Source of the DNA: Anaerococcus ihuae
GTDB lineage: Bacteria > Bacillota > Clostridia > Tissierellales > Peptoniphilaceae
Direction: 5' to 3'
Length of the DNA: 64,000 bases
Assembly: GCF_928368155.1 (NCBI RefSeq)
Contig: NZ_CAKMRU010000001.1
Location: 750,001 to 814,000, forward strand
Below are positions 34,783 to 44,292 of the stretch, one piece after another; position 1 is the first letter of the stretch; the number at the start of each line of letters is the position of its first letter. The position numbers and the translations under genes were made by a program. Below the pieces are notes generated by a model, which had not been told where the DNA came from, did no database searches, and worked only from the letters and a program-made list of their open reading frames with translations.

Positions 34783-34811
34783 ATAGTATAGCATTAATTA
34801 TAATTTGTCAA
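34783..34811 (-). promoter_or_regulatory. Promoter of the abiF RNA and gene
   Basis: TTGACA (34806-34811) with TACTAT 17 bases on (34783-34788), or TATACT 15 bases on (34785-34790). Confidence 0.7.
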
Positions 34812-34933
34812 CATATTATCAGCTCTCATTTTACATTTTTTTCTATGCTATTCAATTTAAGCTCAAATTGCAAATTTATTCTGAGTAATTGTTATTAATT
34901 ATTATACTAGTTAATAAACATATTTTAGTTTTT

Positions 34934-35464
34934 TTAATCAATTTCATACTTTTCTCTCAATTTTTTAATTAAAATCCTCATTAGTCCAGCTATAGTTGAA
35001 GAGTTTAAATACCTTTGTCCAAAATGATGCGTAGCATAGCTGCCTATATCTTCTCCTAAAATTTCTTTAGCTTCTTTCTCAGTTATTAATTGATTAAATA
35101 TGGCAATGTCATCTTTAAACTTACTTTTATACATTCTCTCATATTCTTCCAAGACTCGGTTTATCCAAAATGTAACATAGTAGGGTTCCTTATATGCTTT
35201 AAGCCAATCCCACATAATTTCAGGATCATAAAAATTAGGGTTTTCTAAATGGCATCTTTTAAAAAGTAAGACATAATTAGATGGAATATCTTCACCACCC
35301 AAGGATCTTGGAATTATATGACATCTCTCTAGTCTTCTTTTTGATCCACATCTCCAAAATCTTTATAATGCTTCCGATGCATCAACACTTAAGTAGCTTT
35401 CATCAATTCTAGAAAACCAATAATCACATATCTCTTCTTTCGTTGTTTTAATTTTTTTAGTCAT
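34934..35464 (-). pseudogene. HNH endonuclease gene with a premature stop
   Basis: From ATG at 35464 (after GGAGAAAAG) the frame reads MTKKIKTTKEEICDYWFSRI, a TAA at 35363-35365, then RFWRCGSKRRLERCHIIPRS, GGEDIPSNYVLLFKRCH and on to 34934. Cys pairs in WRCG and KRCH with CHIIP form the zinc-bound HNH (beta-beta-alpha metal) core. The stop falls before the core, so the protein is most likely lost; the downstream 122 codons have no proper start. Probably part of an old restriction or defence unit. Confidence 0.75.
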
Positions 35465-35465
35465 C

Positions 35466-35640
35466 TTTTCTCCCAATTATTTGCATGCTACTTTAAGTTT
35501 GCCAATTATATTCCAACTTAATCTTCTAGAATTATTTTCGTATTTAAGTCTTTGTTCCATTTCATATGCTAATTTTATATGATAAATTTTAATTTAATCC
35601 CTATATCTAGCATTAATCAATGTTTGTTTAACTTATAATG
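35466..35640. other. Gene-free stretch with a coding remnant
   Basis: On the minus strand a short frame ends SHIKLAYEMEQRLKYENN then RRLSWNIIGKLKVACK before a stop, just ahead of the HNH start. It looks like the tail of a lost upstream gene. Nothing else is evident. Confidence 0.35.
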
Positions 35641-35641
35641 T

Positions 35642-36199
35642 CTAAACTAAATTCCTAGCTAAAACAATATCACTTTCATCTTGATATATTGGTATGCAAT
35701 TAATGTCTAGTAATTCATTTATTAAGTATATTCTATCTGATTTGTTAAGATCTAAAATTAAAGACTTAGACATAAAAAGCAATGTCCCTGTACCTATTAT
35801 TTGTAATTTCTCTATTGTTTTTGCTAAAAAGTATTTAATCATTTGTGTTTTCTCATAAAAAACATTCGGCTCATCTACTAGATTAAAATCATCTATTATA
35901 GCAACGGAGCCTATTCCTCCAACTTCATTAAAATAACCGTTATAAGCACTTGCCACATATTCTAAATCACCAGAAATACTATCAGCTAATAATAACATAT
36001 CTTCAATATTATAAATATTAAAGATATAAAAGGTTATACTAGATATAAACTTTTTAACTTCTACCTCGTCTTGCCATAAATATTCGAAAAAATCTATTCT
36101 TCCCAACATAATATCATCATATTCACAATCAGACGTTAAAAAAATTTCAAAATCAATCATCTCATACTTTTGAGAAAATTGATTGGATTGATATGTCAT
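35642..36199 (-). CDS. Unknown protein, second gene of a HEPN-like pair
   Basis: 185 residues, acidic, no signal peptide or membrane segment. I do not recognise a family with certainty. A segment NEVGGIGSVAIIDDFNLVDE followed by helices (TQMIKYFLAKTIEKLQIIGTGTL) has some likeness to a GNAT-type acetyltransferase fold, but the acetyl-CoA loop is not clear. GGAGG with five bases precedes the ATG, which lies 38 bases inside the upstream gene, so translation is coupled. The two form one unit in a defence cluster, between the HNH remnant and the DUF262 gene; a toxin-antitoxin or phage-defence role is inference. Confidence 0.6.
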   Translation of the reverse strand: MTYQSNQFSQKYEMIDFEIFLTSDCEYDDIMLGRIDFFEYLWQDEVEVKKFISSITFYIFNIYNIEDMLLLADSISGDLEYVASAYNGYFNEVGGIGSVAIIDDFNLVDEPNVFYEKTQMIKYFLAKTIEKLQIIGTGTLLFMSKSLILDLNKSDRIYLINELLDINCIPIYQDESDIVLARNLV

Positions 36200-36989
36200 C
36201 TAAACCTCCATATTCTGGTAAAATCAATACTTTAATGTACTCAGCAATGATATCTTGATCAAGAATTTCTCCTTTAATAGCAATATGACTTAAATCGTCT
36301 ATATATTCAGATTCTTTTTCAAACTCTATTTCTTTCTGTAAATCAAACTTGTTTAACAAGTTTATTTTTTCTACATTTATTGAGTTCTCTTTATAAAGAT
36401 ATGAAACAAATTTTGATTCTACAAAAGCTGTAACATTCAAATGAGGAAAGTACATATTATTATTTTCTTCTATAATATATTCAAATAAAATTTTATTATT
36501 ATTGCTAGTAATGCTAATATATTCTGTAAATTGATTAAGAATATTAGCTGTATTCCTAATATAATTCCATATATATTCTGATAAAGATAAGCAATCTTCA
36601 ACTGAAGGTGGAGAATGATTTTCATGTTCTATAAGATTTCTAAGATTAAGATACTTATTTAATGTCAGTGTTTTTATAATTTCAAAATATTCTAAATCCC
36701 CTAAAAAATCTTTGGTTTTCTTTTTAGAACTGTATTTTATGTTGTCAATCCCTAAATTTTTTCTTAACTCCATTGACGTTACATTAAAGGCTCTTTTTAG
36801 AGATAAGAATCCCTGGTTTAGCTTTTCTTTATTATCATTACAATTTAATATAGTATTATTTGCTTCATCCCATATTTCATAAGCACTATTTAACCCATAA
36901 ATTTTACCAACATTTGCAACCCTACCAATCATACAATCTTCAATAATCTTTGAATCTATCCATACATTTTCTAAAAAATTGCCTTCCAT
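36162..36989 (-). CDS. HEPN-like Rx4H protein, first gene of the pair
   Basis: About 275 residues. The helical middle part holds RNLIEHENHSPPS (Arg117, His122), an Rx4-6H pattern followed by a polar residue as in HEPN ribonucleases; upstream, LEYFEIIKTLTLNKYLNL is the expected preceding helix. The C-terminal 100 residues are acidic. I start at ATG 36989 after AGGAAG; GTG at 36995 is possible. The overlapping downstream gene and a folded leader about 55 bases upstream make a compact unit. The HEPN assignment is from motif and helix pattern only. Confidence 0.6.
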   Translation of the reverse strand: MEGNFLENVWIDSKIIEDCMIGRVANVGKIYGLNSAYEIWDEANNTILNCNDNKEKLNQGFLSLKRAFNVTSMELRKNLGIDNIKYSSKKKTKDFLGDLEYFEIIKTLTLNKYLNLRNLIEHENHSPPSVEDCLSLSEYIWNYIRNTANILNQFTEYISITSNNNKILFEYIIEENNNMYFPHLNVTAFVESKFVSYLYKENSINVEKINLLNKFDLQKEIEFEKESEYIDDLSHIAIKGEILDQDIIAEYIKVLILPEYGGLDDISIQSIFSKV

Positions 36990-37044
36990 ATTCACTTCCT
37001 ATTAAATAAAAATTTTTGTAGTTAGTTAATTTACCTTAGAAATT

Positions 37045-37118
37045 AAAGTAATACATTCTGCGTGTGAGGTCTTGGAAATTGGTCGACGCAGCCGACGGAT
37101 CGTTCCATGTATTACCTT
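37045..37118. other. Folded leader (nested inverted repeat) upstream of the HEPN-like pair
   Basis: GTAATACAT (37048-37056) pairs with ATGTATTAC (37107-37115), extendable by two pairs past one mismatch, and encloses CTGCGT (37058-37063) with ACGCAG (37086-37091). Base composition is more GC-rich than around it. It lies after the small pseudogene and before the HEPN-like start. It may be an RNA element or a terminator; no long T run follows on the minus strand. Confidence 0.55.
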
Positions 37119-37120
37119 AT

Positions 37121-37300
37121 CTAAATGTTTTGATTTCTTCTAATTTCTACTCTTGGTTGGTCTTCGACGATGATATCGTATTTATTTTCCAAATCTTTTA
37201 CTACATCGTAGACCTCTCCTTCGTCGATGTTGTCTTCTCTTAGTAGCTTCTTTATCTTTTCTTATTTGTAGGCGACTTCGTTTATTTGTTTTTCAGACAT
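37121..37300 (-). pseudogene. Small gene downstream of the DUF262 gene, with one stop
   Basis: 60 codons: MSEKQINEVAYK, a TAA (37262-37264), then EKIKKLLREDNIDEGEVYDV and on to a TAG at 37121. Base use is GC-rich like the DUF262 gene, whose stop is 27 bases upstream, so the two likely came in together. No family recognised. Without the ATG-side 12 residues no start is available. Confidence 0.5.
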
Positions 37301-37326
37301 AAATATACTTTAAGGTCCCCAAATCA

Positions 37327-39393
37327 TTATTCTGCCTGTACATCAAAGGATTGTTTCACAATTTCCATAACTTGATCTAATTCATCCTGATGCTCCATAA
37401 ACAGTTCTACATCCCCATTTCCCCAGCGCCCAATGCCAGTAATATCTTTACAAATACCATTAGGATCAATAATATCTGAAAACTTCATATTAATTGAAAT
37501 ACGCAATCTTTGCTTCTGGAAAACAATGTCTGCAAAATTAGTATCCAACTTATAGGCAACATACAACTTTTTATATTCTTTTTTTACCGCTGGAGATAAA
37601 TTCATAATTCGCTTATCCAAGGATTCAAATAGCTTTTTTGTCAAATCATTCATATCATATGTTTCCAAGGAATACTTCTGACTTGTTTTTTCTTCTATTT
37701 GATATTGTGCAAGTTCTTCAACTGTTAATGTTGGATATGGCCAAATAGATTCTGCTTTTTTAGCTAATTCCTTTGCTCTCTCTATTATATGTTCTTCATT
37801 CCACGTATTTTGTAAAACCACATATTTATTAAGTCTAAGTGCACTTTCTTTGAATCCACCAGACATATCCATCTTTTCCAAAAAATGCCTGTCACTCATC
37901 TCAGAATTATATGCAGTCAAAGTAAGATTGCCAATTGTATGTAAATACTTTTTCTGAACCTCATGCCACTCAGTACCAAGATCAGCTTGCCATTCTAAAG
38001 AAAGATTTTTGTTCTGAGGCATAATATGCTCGATGGTAAAATTCTCTATTATAATTGGAGCTTTATTATCAAAGTTTTCCAAACGACTTAGAATATAATT
38101 TCTAGCACGCATATTATAAATATCGCGACTCACAAATGCAACTTCAAACTTATCGTTATCTGGAAATTCTTTATAAGTATCTAGCATCAAGAAGAACGCC
38201 TTAACAGAATTCACGTAATCATTTGGTCTAATATAGTTCTTCATAGTTGCAAAGGTCTTGTTCAGTGAGTTTGTAGGAATCTCACAAATTGCACGTCTTA
38301 GTACATAACTAATACAAAGCTTCAGAATTTCCTTCAGCTCATCTGACGTAATTAGCCCTTCCTCTGAATCATGATGAATTTTCAATAAGAATGGGTAAGA
38401 TACTTCCATTCTTAAATCAATAATATCCTCATATAACTTCTTTAAATCCGTGTCAGAATTTCGTATGAATACAATATTTGTATAATGTTTTGCATAATTC
38501 AATATATCTTGACATAGCTCTCTTATAGTTCCAAATTCACAATTCAAATGATAAAGCTTAAATTCTTCATATACACGTCCTAGCTTTGGAATACGAGAAA
38601 TTTTCATAGTCAAGTAATGTCGGAAGAAAGCATCCATTACTGTTCCTTGTGTTTCATAGACAAAAAGTTGTTCCATAGGTCTCCAAAGATGTTCATACAC
38701 ATAAATTTGCTCTGAAGGTTCTAGCCCCATTAATACGTAGTTACGAATCAAATCAGATTCAGAAAGTTCCTTACCAGTAGAATTCAAACTTTCAAAAATC
38801 GCCTGTGCATCATCCACAGCTCGATCTAATGTGATATTAACAATTTGTAATTTTCCAATTGACTCATATACTTCAGAAGGCTGAATTTCTTTATCGGCAA
38901 GCTTATTGGCAAAAAAATTATAATTTTCAATCAATCTCGACCTAGTGCCTTCCCTAATTGGTTTTTCTTCAACAAGACTTATGAGAATATCTCGATCTGT
39001 TTCAGTTAAGAGCAGCTTATATCGTTCATCACCATCTTCATACTCATTTTTTAAAAGCATATTATCTATACGACGAGCATTTATTGTTTTGTCATCCGGA
39101 TTCTTTATTCCATAATCGCGTAGAGCCAAGAGAAGCAGCGTTAAGGTAGTCATTCGCTGTTGACCATCAATAATCATATATTTTTGAACACCTGTTGGCA
39201 TTGCCTGCTCAGCAATATTAACAATAGACCCAACAAAATGACCATGCTTTCCTTGTTTCTGCATTTCTACAATATCATTCCAAAGTCGTTTGCACTGACC
39301 AATATCCCAGCTATAAAATCTCTGATAAACTGGTATCAAAAACTGCTTATTTCCATTTAATATCTCATAGATATTGCATTTGCGTGCATCCAT
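37327..39393 (-). CDS. DUF262/DUF1524 (GmrSD-type) nuclease with C-terminal DUF5655
   Basis: 688 residues. N-terminal DUF262: PVYQRFYSWDIGQCKRLWND and IDGQQRMTTLTLLLLAL (residues 75-91), the ParB-like NTPase motif. C-terminal DUF1524 HNH: FTIEHIMPQN near residue 455 and HTIGNLTLTAYNSEMSDRHF. The last 105 residues fit DUF5655. This architecture belongs to GmrSD-like type IV restriction systems that attack modified phage DNA. Codon use is more GC-rich than neighbours, a sign of transfer. CGGAGG precedes the ATG. All key motifs appear intact. Confidence 0.9.
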   Translation of the reverse strand: MDARKCNIYEILNGNKQFLIPVYQRFYSWDIGQCKRLWNDIVEMQKQGKHGHFVGSIVNIAEQAMPTGVQKYMIIDGQQRMTTLTLLLLALRDYGIKNPDDKTINARRIDNMLLKNEYEDGDERYKLLLTETDRDILISLVEEKPIREGTRSRLIENYNFFANKLADKEIQPSEVYESIGKLQIVNITLDRAVDDAQAIFESLNSTGKELSESDLIRNYVLMGLEPSEQIYVYEHLWRPMEQLFVYETQGTVMDAFFRHYLTMKISRIPKLGRVYEEFKLYHLNCEFGTIRELCQDILNYAKHYTNIVFIRNSDTDLKKLYEDIIDLRMEVSYPFLLKIHHDSEEGLITSDELKEILKLCISYVLRRAICEIPTNSLNKTFATMKNYIRPNDYVNSVKAFFLMLDTYKEFPDNDKFEVAFVSRDIYNMRARNYILSRLENFDNKAPIIIENFTIEHIMPQNKNLSLEWQADLGTEWHEVQKKYLHTIGNLTLTAYNSEMSDRHFLEKMDMSGGFKESALRLNKYVVLQNTWNEEHIIERAKELAKKAESIWPYPTLTVEELAQYQIEEKTSQKYSLETYDMNDLTKKLFESLDKRIMNLSPAVKKEYKKLYVAYKLDTNFADIVFQKQRLRISINMKFSDIIDPNGICKDITGIGRWGNGDVELFMEHQDELDQVMEIVKQSFDVQAE

Positions 39394-39639
39394 ATAATAC
39401 CTCCGTTGTTTCTTTTCTCCTACTGTCAGCTATTTCATCGCCAAGTATGTATCTTTTTCCCTCTGGCTTTTAAAGTCAATAATAACTTCTTAGCCACTTA
39501 GATTTTATAAAATAAATCTTAACCATTTATTTTACTTTCTCAAATAAAAATTCATTTTTAAAACATCTATAATAAATTATTTAAATTGTGCATATGATCC
39601 TTCAAACATCTTGTATTATATCATTTTACCAGAATAAAA
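39394..39639. other. Gene-free stretch upstream of the DUF262 gene
   Basis: A/T-rich; only the DUF262 ribosome site at the left end is seen. No convincing promoter or remnant recognised. Confidence 0.5.
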
Positions 39640-39681
39640 TAAAAAAACGGCTTCTAAGATTTCTTGTAAAATCCCAAAAGC
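39640..39681 (-). terminator. Terminator of the recombinase fragment
   Basis: A 14-bp stem with three G.U pairs (39649-39662 with 39668-39681), followed by TTTTTTTATTTT on the minus strand. Confidence 0.85.
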
Positions 39682-39708
39682 CATTGATTTCGACACTTTT
39701 ATATCCCG

Positions 39709-40372
39709 TTACTTTATTTTCTTGACAACAAAGAAATTACTTCGCAGTGCGTTGTCTTTTGCTTGGGAACATAATTTTTTATCCTCGTCATTCTTGTAGG
39801 AGCACAATTTATTAATATCATTGTCTTTGGCATTTTTTCTTTTATCTTTAAAATTATTTGAATCTTGACTATCTTTAACTCCTGTTTTGAAATAGAATTT
39901 CAGGTCATATGGATGAACTGTTCCGTCTTTGTCAATTCTGCCCACCACGACTTTATCAACTATGCTTTCAAATACTGTTCTGTTAAATTCCTCTATAATT
40001 TCTTTGTTTTCTAAGACCTTTTTAAATTGCTTTAGTCTTTCTTTAATAGTATTTTCATCTTTGATAGTTAGCTCTAGTGTTTTCTTTTCATCAAGTAATT
40101 CTTCTTTTTGTTTTATCAGTTTTTTATATTTTTTAGCATAAACTTCTTCGTCTATACTGTCTTCTAAATGAAGATCAACTAACTTTCTTTCTTGACTAAT
40201 GATTCTATTTAATTGACTTTCTATCTTTTTCAAATCTTTGACTAAAGTATTATCATTTATTTCTTCTTCTACAATTTTTAAAAAGTCATCTATTACTGTT
40301 GAATCTGCATTACATAATTGCCTATAGATTTCAACAAAAGCTTTTTCTATTACCACTTCTTTTATTCCTTTC
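39709..40372 (-). pseudogene. C-terminal fragment of a large serine recombinase
   Basis: 215 codons equal to the C-terminal third of the recombinase at the right end of the window (nearly identical from EKAFVE-YRQLC to CSQ-KDNA). It lacks the catalytic and zinc-ribbon domains. Only the coiled region and the tail KDNALRSNFFVVKKIK remain; the tail differs from the other copy after the shared KDNA. The homology stops sharply near 40370. A leftover of an integrase from an earlier insertion. Confidence 0.9.
39748..40370. repeat. Direct repeat, left copy (recombinase C-terminus)
   Basis: About 620 bases, same orientation as 62906-63529 with only scattered differences. Starts at TGCGTTGTCTTTT in both copies and ends at the ATTCCTT before the sequences part. 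Confidence 0.9.
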
Positions 40373-40386
40373 TTTCAAATTTTATT

Positions 40387-40893
40387 TTATAATCCAAGTA
40401 GCAGCACTATCCACGCTTCTACTGTGGATACGATTGGAATTAGTAAAAATGGTATCCAGATAAAATGTTCCTTAATGGCCAAATGTTTCATCCAATTTCC
40501 AAATTCGTAGTCCTCATGTCCTTCTGTGCCTGGTATGACTATCTTGTCCTTGTACTTTCCTTGGAACAAAAGTACATCCAATATAAGGAAATCTCCAAAG
40601 TTTAATATTATCCACTGAATATAGCTCATCCAGAAAAGTTCTATAAGCCCTTTTATTCCTGTATGTAAAAGAGAAGTCACTCCATATATAAATACGATTC
40701 CTGAAATTATAACTGTGAGTATTAAATTTATTCTTTTCTCTTCTTTTGTCATCTTTTCTGGAGCCGAATTTTGTATTTCTTTTGGATAGGAACCGAAGAA
40801 AAATCTCGGGTTAATCAGTACGAAAGCTGCCACTGCACCGTTAAAGATAGCAGCCATTGCAATTCCATCTAATATTGCTCGTGTTATATCCAT
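40387..40893 (-). CDS. Hypothetical membrane protein of the iron cluster
   Basis: 168 residues with four hydrophobic segments (about 7-30, 50-75, 85-108, 145-166). The middle loop has KDKIVIPGTEGHEDYEFGNWMKH. I do not know a characterised homolog. AAGGAG lies before the ATG, and the gene follows the alpha/beta hydrolase by 10 bases, so it is the last gene of the 44931-to-40387 transcript. Its role is inferred only from the cluster. Confidence 0.7.
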   Translation of the reverse strand: MDITRAILDGIAMAAIFNGAVAAFVLINPRFFFGSYPKEIQNSAPEKMTKEEKRINLILTVIISGIVFIYGVTSLLHTGIKGLIELFWMSYIQWIILNFGDFLILDVLLFQGKYKDKIVIPGTEGHEDYEFGNWMKHLAIKEHFIWIPFLLIPIVSTVEAWIVLLLGL

Positions 40894-40903
40894 AATATTC
40901 TCC

Positions 40904-41650
40904 TTATTTATTTTCCAAAAATATTTTTAGTTTCTCCGCATATTCTTTCGGATGTTCGTGGAGAAATTGTCCGTGGCCCATTCCTTCAAATACTTCTGTT
41001 TTCATTTGCGAAAGATACTTTCTTAATATTTTTTCACTTTTTTCAGGGATAGGTTCTTCACTCCCCCTCCAAAACATTACTGGATTTGAAAACTTGGTTA
41101 AATTTTTTGGAGGCTTGTAATGATAGATAAACTTACAGGCATTTTTAATAGTTTTTTTTGAAATTTGCGGATACACCATTTCTATTACGCTTAGATTATC
41201 TTTGCCCATAAGCTTATCTAATAAAAATTTAGGTAGAGGCTTTTTATTTTTGATTCTACTTGTACCAATGATAAAAGCGTATGTAAAAGGTGTTGCCATA
41301 AGACCCAACTCCGCAGTAATCGCCGCATCTAATAGGACTCTCGAAGCAGAAATATTTCCTCTTCCAATTAGTTCAACTGCGATGGTTGCTCCCATAGAAA
41401 AACCGCATAGTCCATAGACGCTTCCGCTCATTTCATTTAATATATATTCTTCTATATTATCAATAGTCTGTTTCATAGAAACTAAATCATTAGGCTTATA
41501 GCTACAATGTCCATCTAACTGACAAAAGATCACATAGTAATTTTGTAAATAAGCTAAAAGAGGTCTAAAACATAAGTCTGCCGTAGAAGCAAGTCCATGA
41601 ATAAATAATATTGACTTATTATTTTTATTTCCAAATGTTATAAAGTTCAT
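40904..41650 (-). CDS. Alpha/beta hydrolase of the iron cluster
   Basis: 248 residues. SILFIHGLASTADL (oxyanion side), GFSMGATIAVELIG (nucleophile Ser), WRGSEEPIPE (acid) and GMGHGQFLHEHP (catalytic His). No signal peptide, so cytoplasmic. In an iron-responsive cluster such an esterase may open an imported siderophore-like ester or act in its making; this is inference. AGGAG precedes the ATG. Next to a second, unrelated hydrolase. Confidence 0.85.
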   Translation of the reverse strand: MNFITFGNKNNKSILFIHGLASTADLCFRPLLAYLQNYYVIFCQLDGHCSYKPNDLVSMKQTIDNIEEYILNEMSGSVYGLCGFSMGATIAVELIGRGNISASRVLLDAAITAELGLMATPFTYAFIIGTSRIKNKKPLPKFLLDKLMGKDNLSVIEMVYPQISKKTIKNACKFIYHYKPPKNLTKFSNPVMFWRGSEEPIPEKSEKILRKYLSQMKTEVFEGMGHGQFLHEHPKEYAEKLKIFLENK

Positions 41651-41689
41651 TTTTCTCCTCTTCTAAACTTTTCTTATATATTTGTAATA

Positions 41690-42628
41690 TTAAGACTTTA
41701 ATAATTCAATAATTTCATCCTGGGCCTGTCTACCCTCTCTAAAAAATCTTAAAAGTGGATAACAGTGGCACATTCCTTTACCCACAATGATTTTATATGG
41801 AGCCTTGTATTTTTCCATTACCTTTTTAAAGTATTCTGCAAAAGCATAAAGGCATTCATTTCCTCCATAATAAAAGTAAGTTTTTGGAAAGTCTGAAAAA
41901 TCTCCCTTTGTTCCGTCTAACATATATTCAGCTAAGTCTTCATCTCCCTTTACGATTTCCCTTGCAGTTTTAAAATATCTAGGTTCAATCATTATGTCTT
42001 TATTGTTAAGGGCATTTAATTTTTCCCATACTTCTTTATTTCCCTCAGGACTTACATCTGGAAGTCCACCAGGAGATACTGAAATTATTTTCCCAGCCAT
42101 TGGTAAAGGTCTGCCTAGTGCATTATTATGTAAAAAAATTCCAAGGGCTAAAGATGCGCCTGATGAAAATCCTAGTACACTTATATTTTCTGCCTTATAA
42201 GTTTCGGTCATTAGCCTATAGGTTTCAAAACAAACTTCATAGGTTTTATCAAGCTTTATATCTTCTGAACAAAGAGGATAAAATAAAAACCATAGGTCTT
42301 TACCAGTTTTTTCCATTATTCTTTCTGCCAAAGAAAAATCTAATTTATCAGGTCCTGTAATCATTCCTCCCCCGAAAAGATAAAAGACTACTCCTTCTGC
42401 TGGTTTTTTATTTTTTTGATATGAAAGGAGCCTATAACCCATGACCTCTTTGTCAAATAGAAAATAATTTTTTCTCTCAGCTATCTTCTTTGCCTTATCT
42501 AAATCAAATACCGCCTTTGCATTCTCTTTCTTTGCATATTCAAGCATCTCTTCTTTGTTCTTTAAAAACATTTTTTTGACACCAAGTAATCTTACTATTG
42601 TCGATGCAATTTTATAAGTTAAACTCAT
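41690..42628 (-). CDS. Alpha/beta hydrolase (esterase/lipase type) of the iron cluster
   Basis: About 312 residues. FYLFGGGMITGPDKLDF stands for the HGGG oxyanion motif (here FGGG), GFSSGASLALGIFL carries the nucleophile, and KGMCHCYPLL the His. This resembles the hormone-sensitive-lipase branch with His of HGGG changed to Phe. I start at 42628, after CGGAGGTG; the longer frame adds eight residues before that site. 39 bases separate it from the next hydrolase. Substrate unknown. Confidence 0.82.
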   Translation of the reverse strand: MSLTYKIASTIVRLLGVKKMFLKNKEEMLEYAKKENAKAVFDLDKAKKIAERKNYFLFDKEVMGYRLLSYQKNKKPAEGVVFYLFGGGMITGPDKLDFSLAERIMEKTGKDLWFLFYPLCSEDIKLDKTYEVCFETYRLMTETYKAENISVLGFSSGASLALGIFLHNNALGRPLPMAGKIISVSPGGLPDVSPEGNKEVWEKLNALNNKDIMIEPRYFKTAREIVKGDEDLAEYMLDGTKGDFSDFPKTYFYYGGNECLYAFAEYFKKVMEKYKAPYKIIVGKGMCHCYPLLRFFREGRQAQDEIIELLKS

Positions 42629-42703
42629 TTTACACCTCCGATTGATACTCAATTAATCACAATTTTACAAGTTTTTACCAATACTTATTCTTGTAACTCA
42701 ACT

Positions 42704-43330
42704 TCATTCTCTATCGCCTGTAATGAAATAATCACAATAATCTGCTCCATTTGCTATGGTACCTTTTCTGTGAAGTACTCCATGTTGAAAACTTATCATA
42801 AGCTCATCAAGTTCACAAAACAGGGGCATTAATTCATCTACCCCCAGCTTCTTTGTATAAGCACAAATGGGACAACGAGTAATTCTATAATAACAAGCAC
42901 CCTTGTAGGGTTTGCCCTCAAAATCAACTTTAAAGGATGTGGGATAGAGCTTTTCTTTTTCCTTTGTATACCACTTGTAATACTTAAGAATATTTTTCTT
43001 ATTGGCCTCTTTTCCCCTTTTAGTATTGAGATCAATCAAGGAAAAATACCATTTGACAAAATAAAGAGATCGACGCATCATATCTTGAATGGTTTCTGGT
43101 GGAATCTTTTTCTCACTTGCTATATATGGAGCAACAAATACAAGAGCGAACATCTCATTGTATGCCATGGGATTATCATTGCCGATATCATCTGCTTCTT
43201 CTACTATTTTTCGATAAATTTTTTTGCTCTTTCTAATAATTTCTGAAGCATATGCTTTATCATACTTTTCTATAAGAACTTTCTTCATTGGACCTTTAAA
43301 TAATAAGAAATAAAAACCTTTGTATTTCAT
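42704..43330 (-). CDS. L-2-amino-thiazoline-4-carboxylic acid hydrolase family protein
   Basis: 208 residues. RCPICAYTKKLGVDELMPLFCELDELM followed by G-x-L-x-R-x-GTIANGADYCDYF is the ATC hydrolase family pattern. The founding enzyme opens a thiazoline ring to make cysteine, but most members are of unknown substrate. Thiazoline rings occur in siderophores, so a place in an iron cluster is suggestive (inference). ATG at 43330 follows GGGG; a later ATG at 43288 after AAAGG is an alternative. Confidence 0.78.
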   Translation of the reverse strand: MKYKGFYFLLFKGPMKKVLIEKYDKAYASEIIRKSKKIYRKIVEEADDIGNDNPMAYNEMFALVFVAPYIASEKKIPPETIQDMMRRSLYFVKWYFSLIDLNTKRGKEANKKNILKYYKWYTKEKEKLYPTSFKVDFEGKPYKGACYYRITRCPICAYTKKLGVDELMPLFCELDELMISFQHGVLHRKGTIANGADYCDYFITGDRE

Positions 43331-43383
43331 CTTACATACCCCATCAATTTTCCAAATTTTCTTTTAGTAATTTATATACAATT

Positions 43384-44208
43384 TTATTTTCTCCCAATAA
43401 GAAGAGCTGAGCCAAAAAGTCCAAGGAATAAAGATTCTTTGTGACTCATAAAAAGACCCTTTGTTGTATCAATTAATTGCACATCTTGGTAGCCCTCTTT
43501 TTTCAGCTTTTCAATGAATTTATTCATATCTCCATATCTTGACCTACTCATCAAATCATGAATAACAAAAACTCCACCCTTTTAAAGCACACGTAATGTT
43601 TCCAGTAAAAGTTTTTGTTTATTTTTCCCTACAATATTGTGATATACATAGTTGCTTGTTACTGCATCAAAACTTTCATCTTCAAAAGGAAGATTCGCTG
43701 CATTTCCTTCTTCAAATCTCACATTTTCTATTCCCTCTAATTTTGAATTATTTTCACAGAGTTCTTTAGAAAATTCAATCTTTTATGACCCACTCCATAT
43801 GTCACAACCGACCATGGTCGCCTTTGGATTTCTTTTTCCACAAGCTATGGTAAGTGCACCGCTACCACATCCCACATCCAATCCCACGCCACCATCAGGG
43901 ATTTTTACATAGTCGCAAGTCCCCTCTATTATGACTTTTGCAAGCTTCCTTTTACCCTTGTAATCAAAGGCCCTATATAAAATGATAACCCAAGCAGTAA
44001 TTAATAGGAGTGTAAGTGATCCTATCCCTAGGATAAGTCCCCAGATGATCCTTTGCCTTCCTTGAAGAATGAGGTCACTTGCACCAAATAAGATGAATAA
44101 AATAAGACATACTAGACTTTCACCAATCTTAGCCTCCAACAATCTTTTAGGAACCTAGTTTCTATAATCAGGTTTCGTTTTTTTATCAATAAAATTTAAA
44201 TGTTTCAT
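43384..44208 (-). pseudogene. Membrane-anchored SAM methyltransferase with three in-frame stops
   Basis: From ATG 44208 the single frame covers 275 codons without any shift. Two hydrophobic helices (about 30-80) precede the SAM domain: GLDVGCGSGALTIACGK, FEEGNAANLPFEDESFDAV, then a degenerate LKPGG equivalent. It is cut by TAG at 44155-44157, TAA at 43783-43785 and TAA at 43582-43584 (VL-stop-KGG). So it was a methyltransferase of the cluster and is now dead, unless stops are read through. Confidence 0.88.
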
Positions 44209-44292
44209 AAAAAATTCTCCTGTAAATAATAAATTTTATAAAATTCCCCTTTGTCAACTAAAATAATAATTCTAATTTCTTACTTTATAATC

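Noticed and set aside
35642..36199. GNAT acetyltransferase as a firm call
   Set aside because: The acetyl-CoA binding loop cannot be seen; the likeness is too weak for annotation.
33101..44208. Stop-codon recoding as an explanation for the many in-frame stops
   Set aside because: All three stop codons are involved, the replaced residues differ, and intact neighbours end with the same codons. Decay is simpler.
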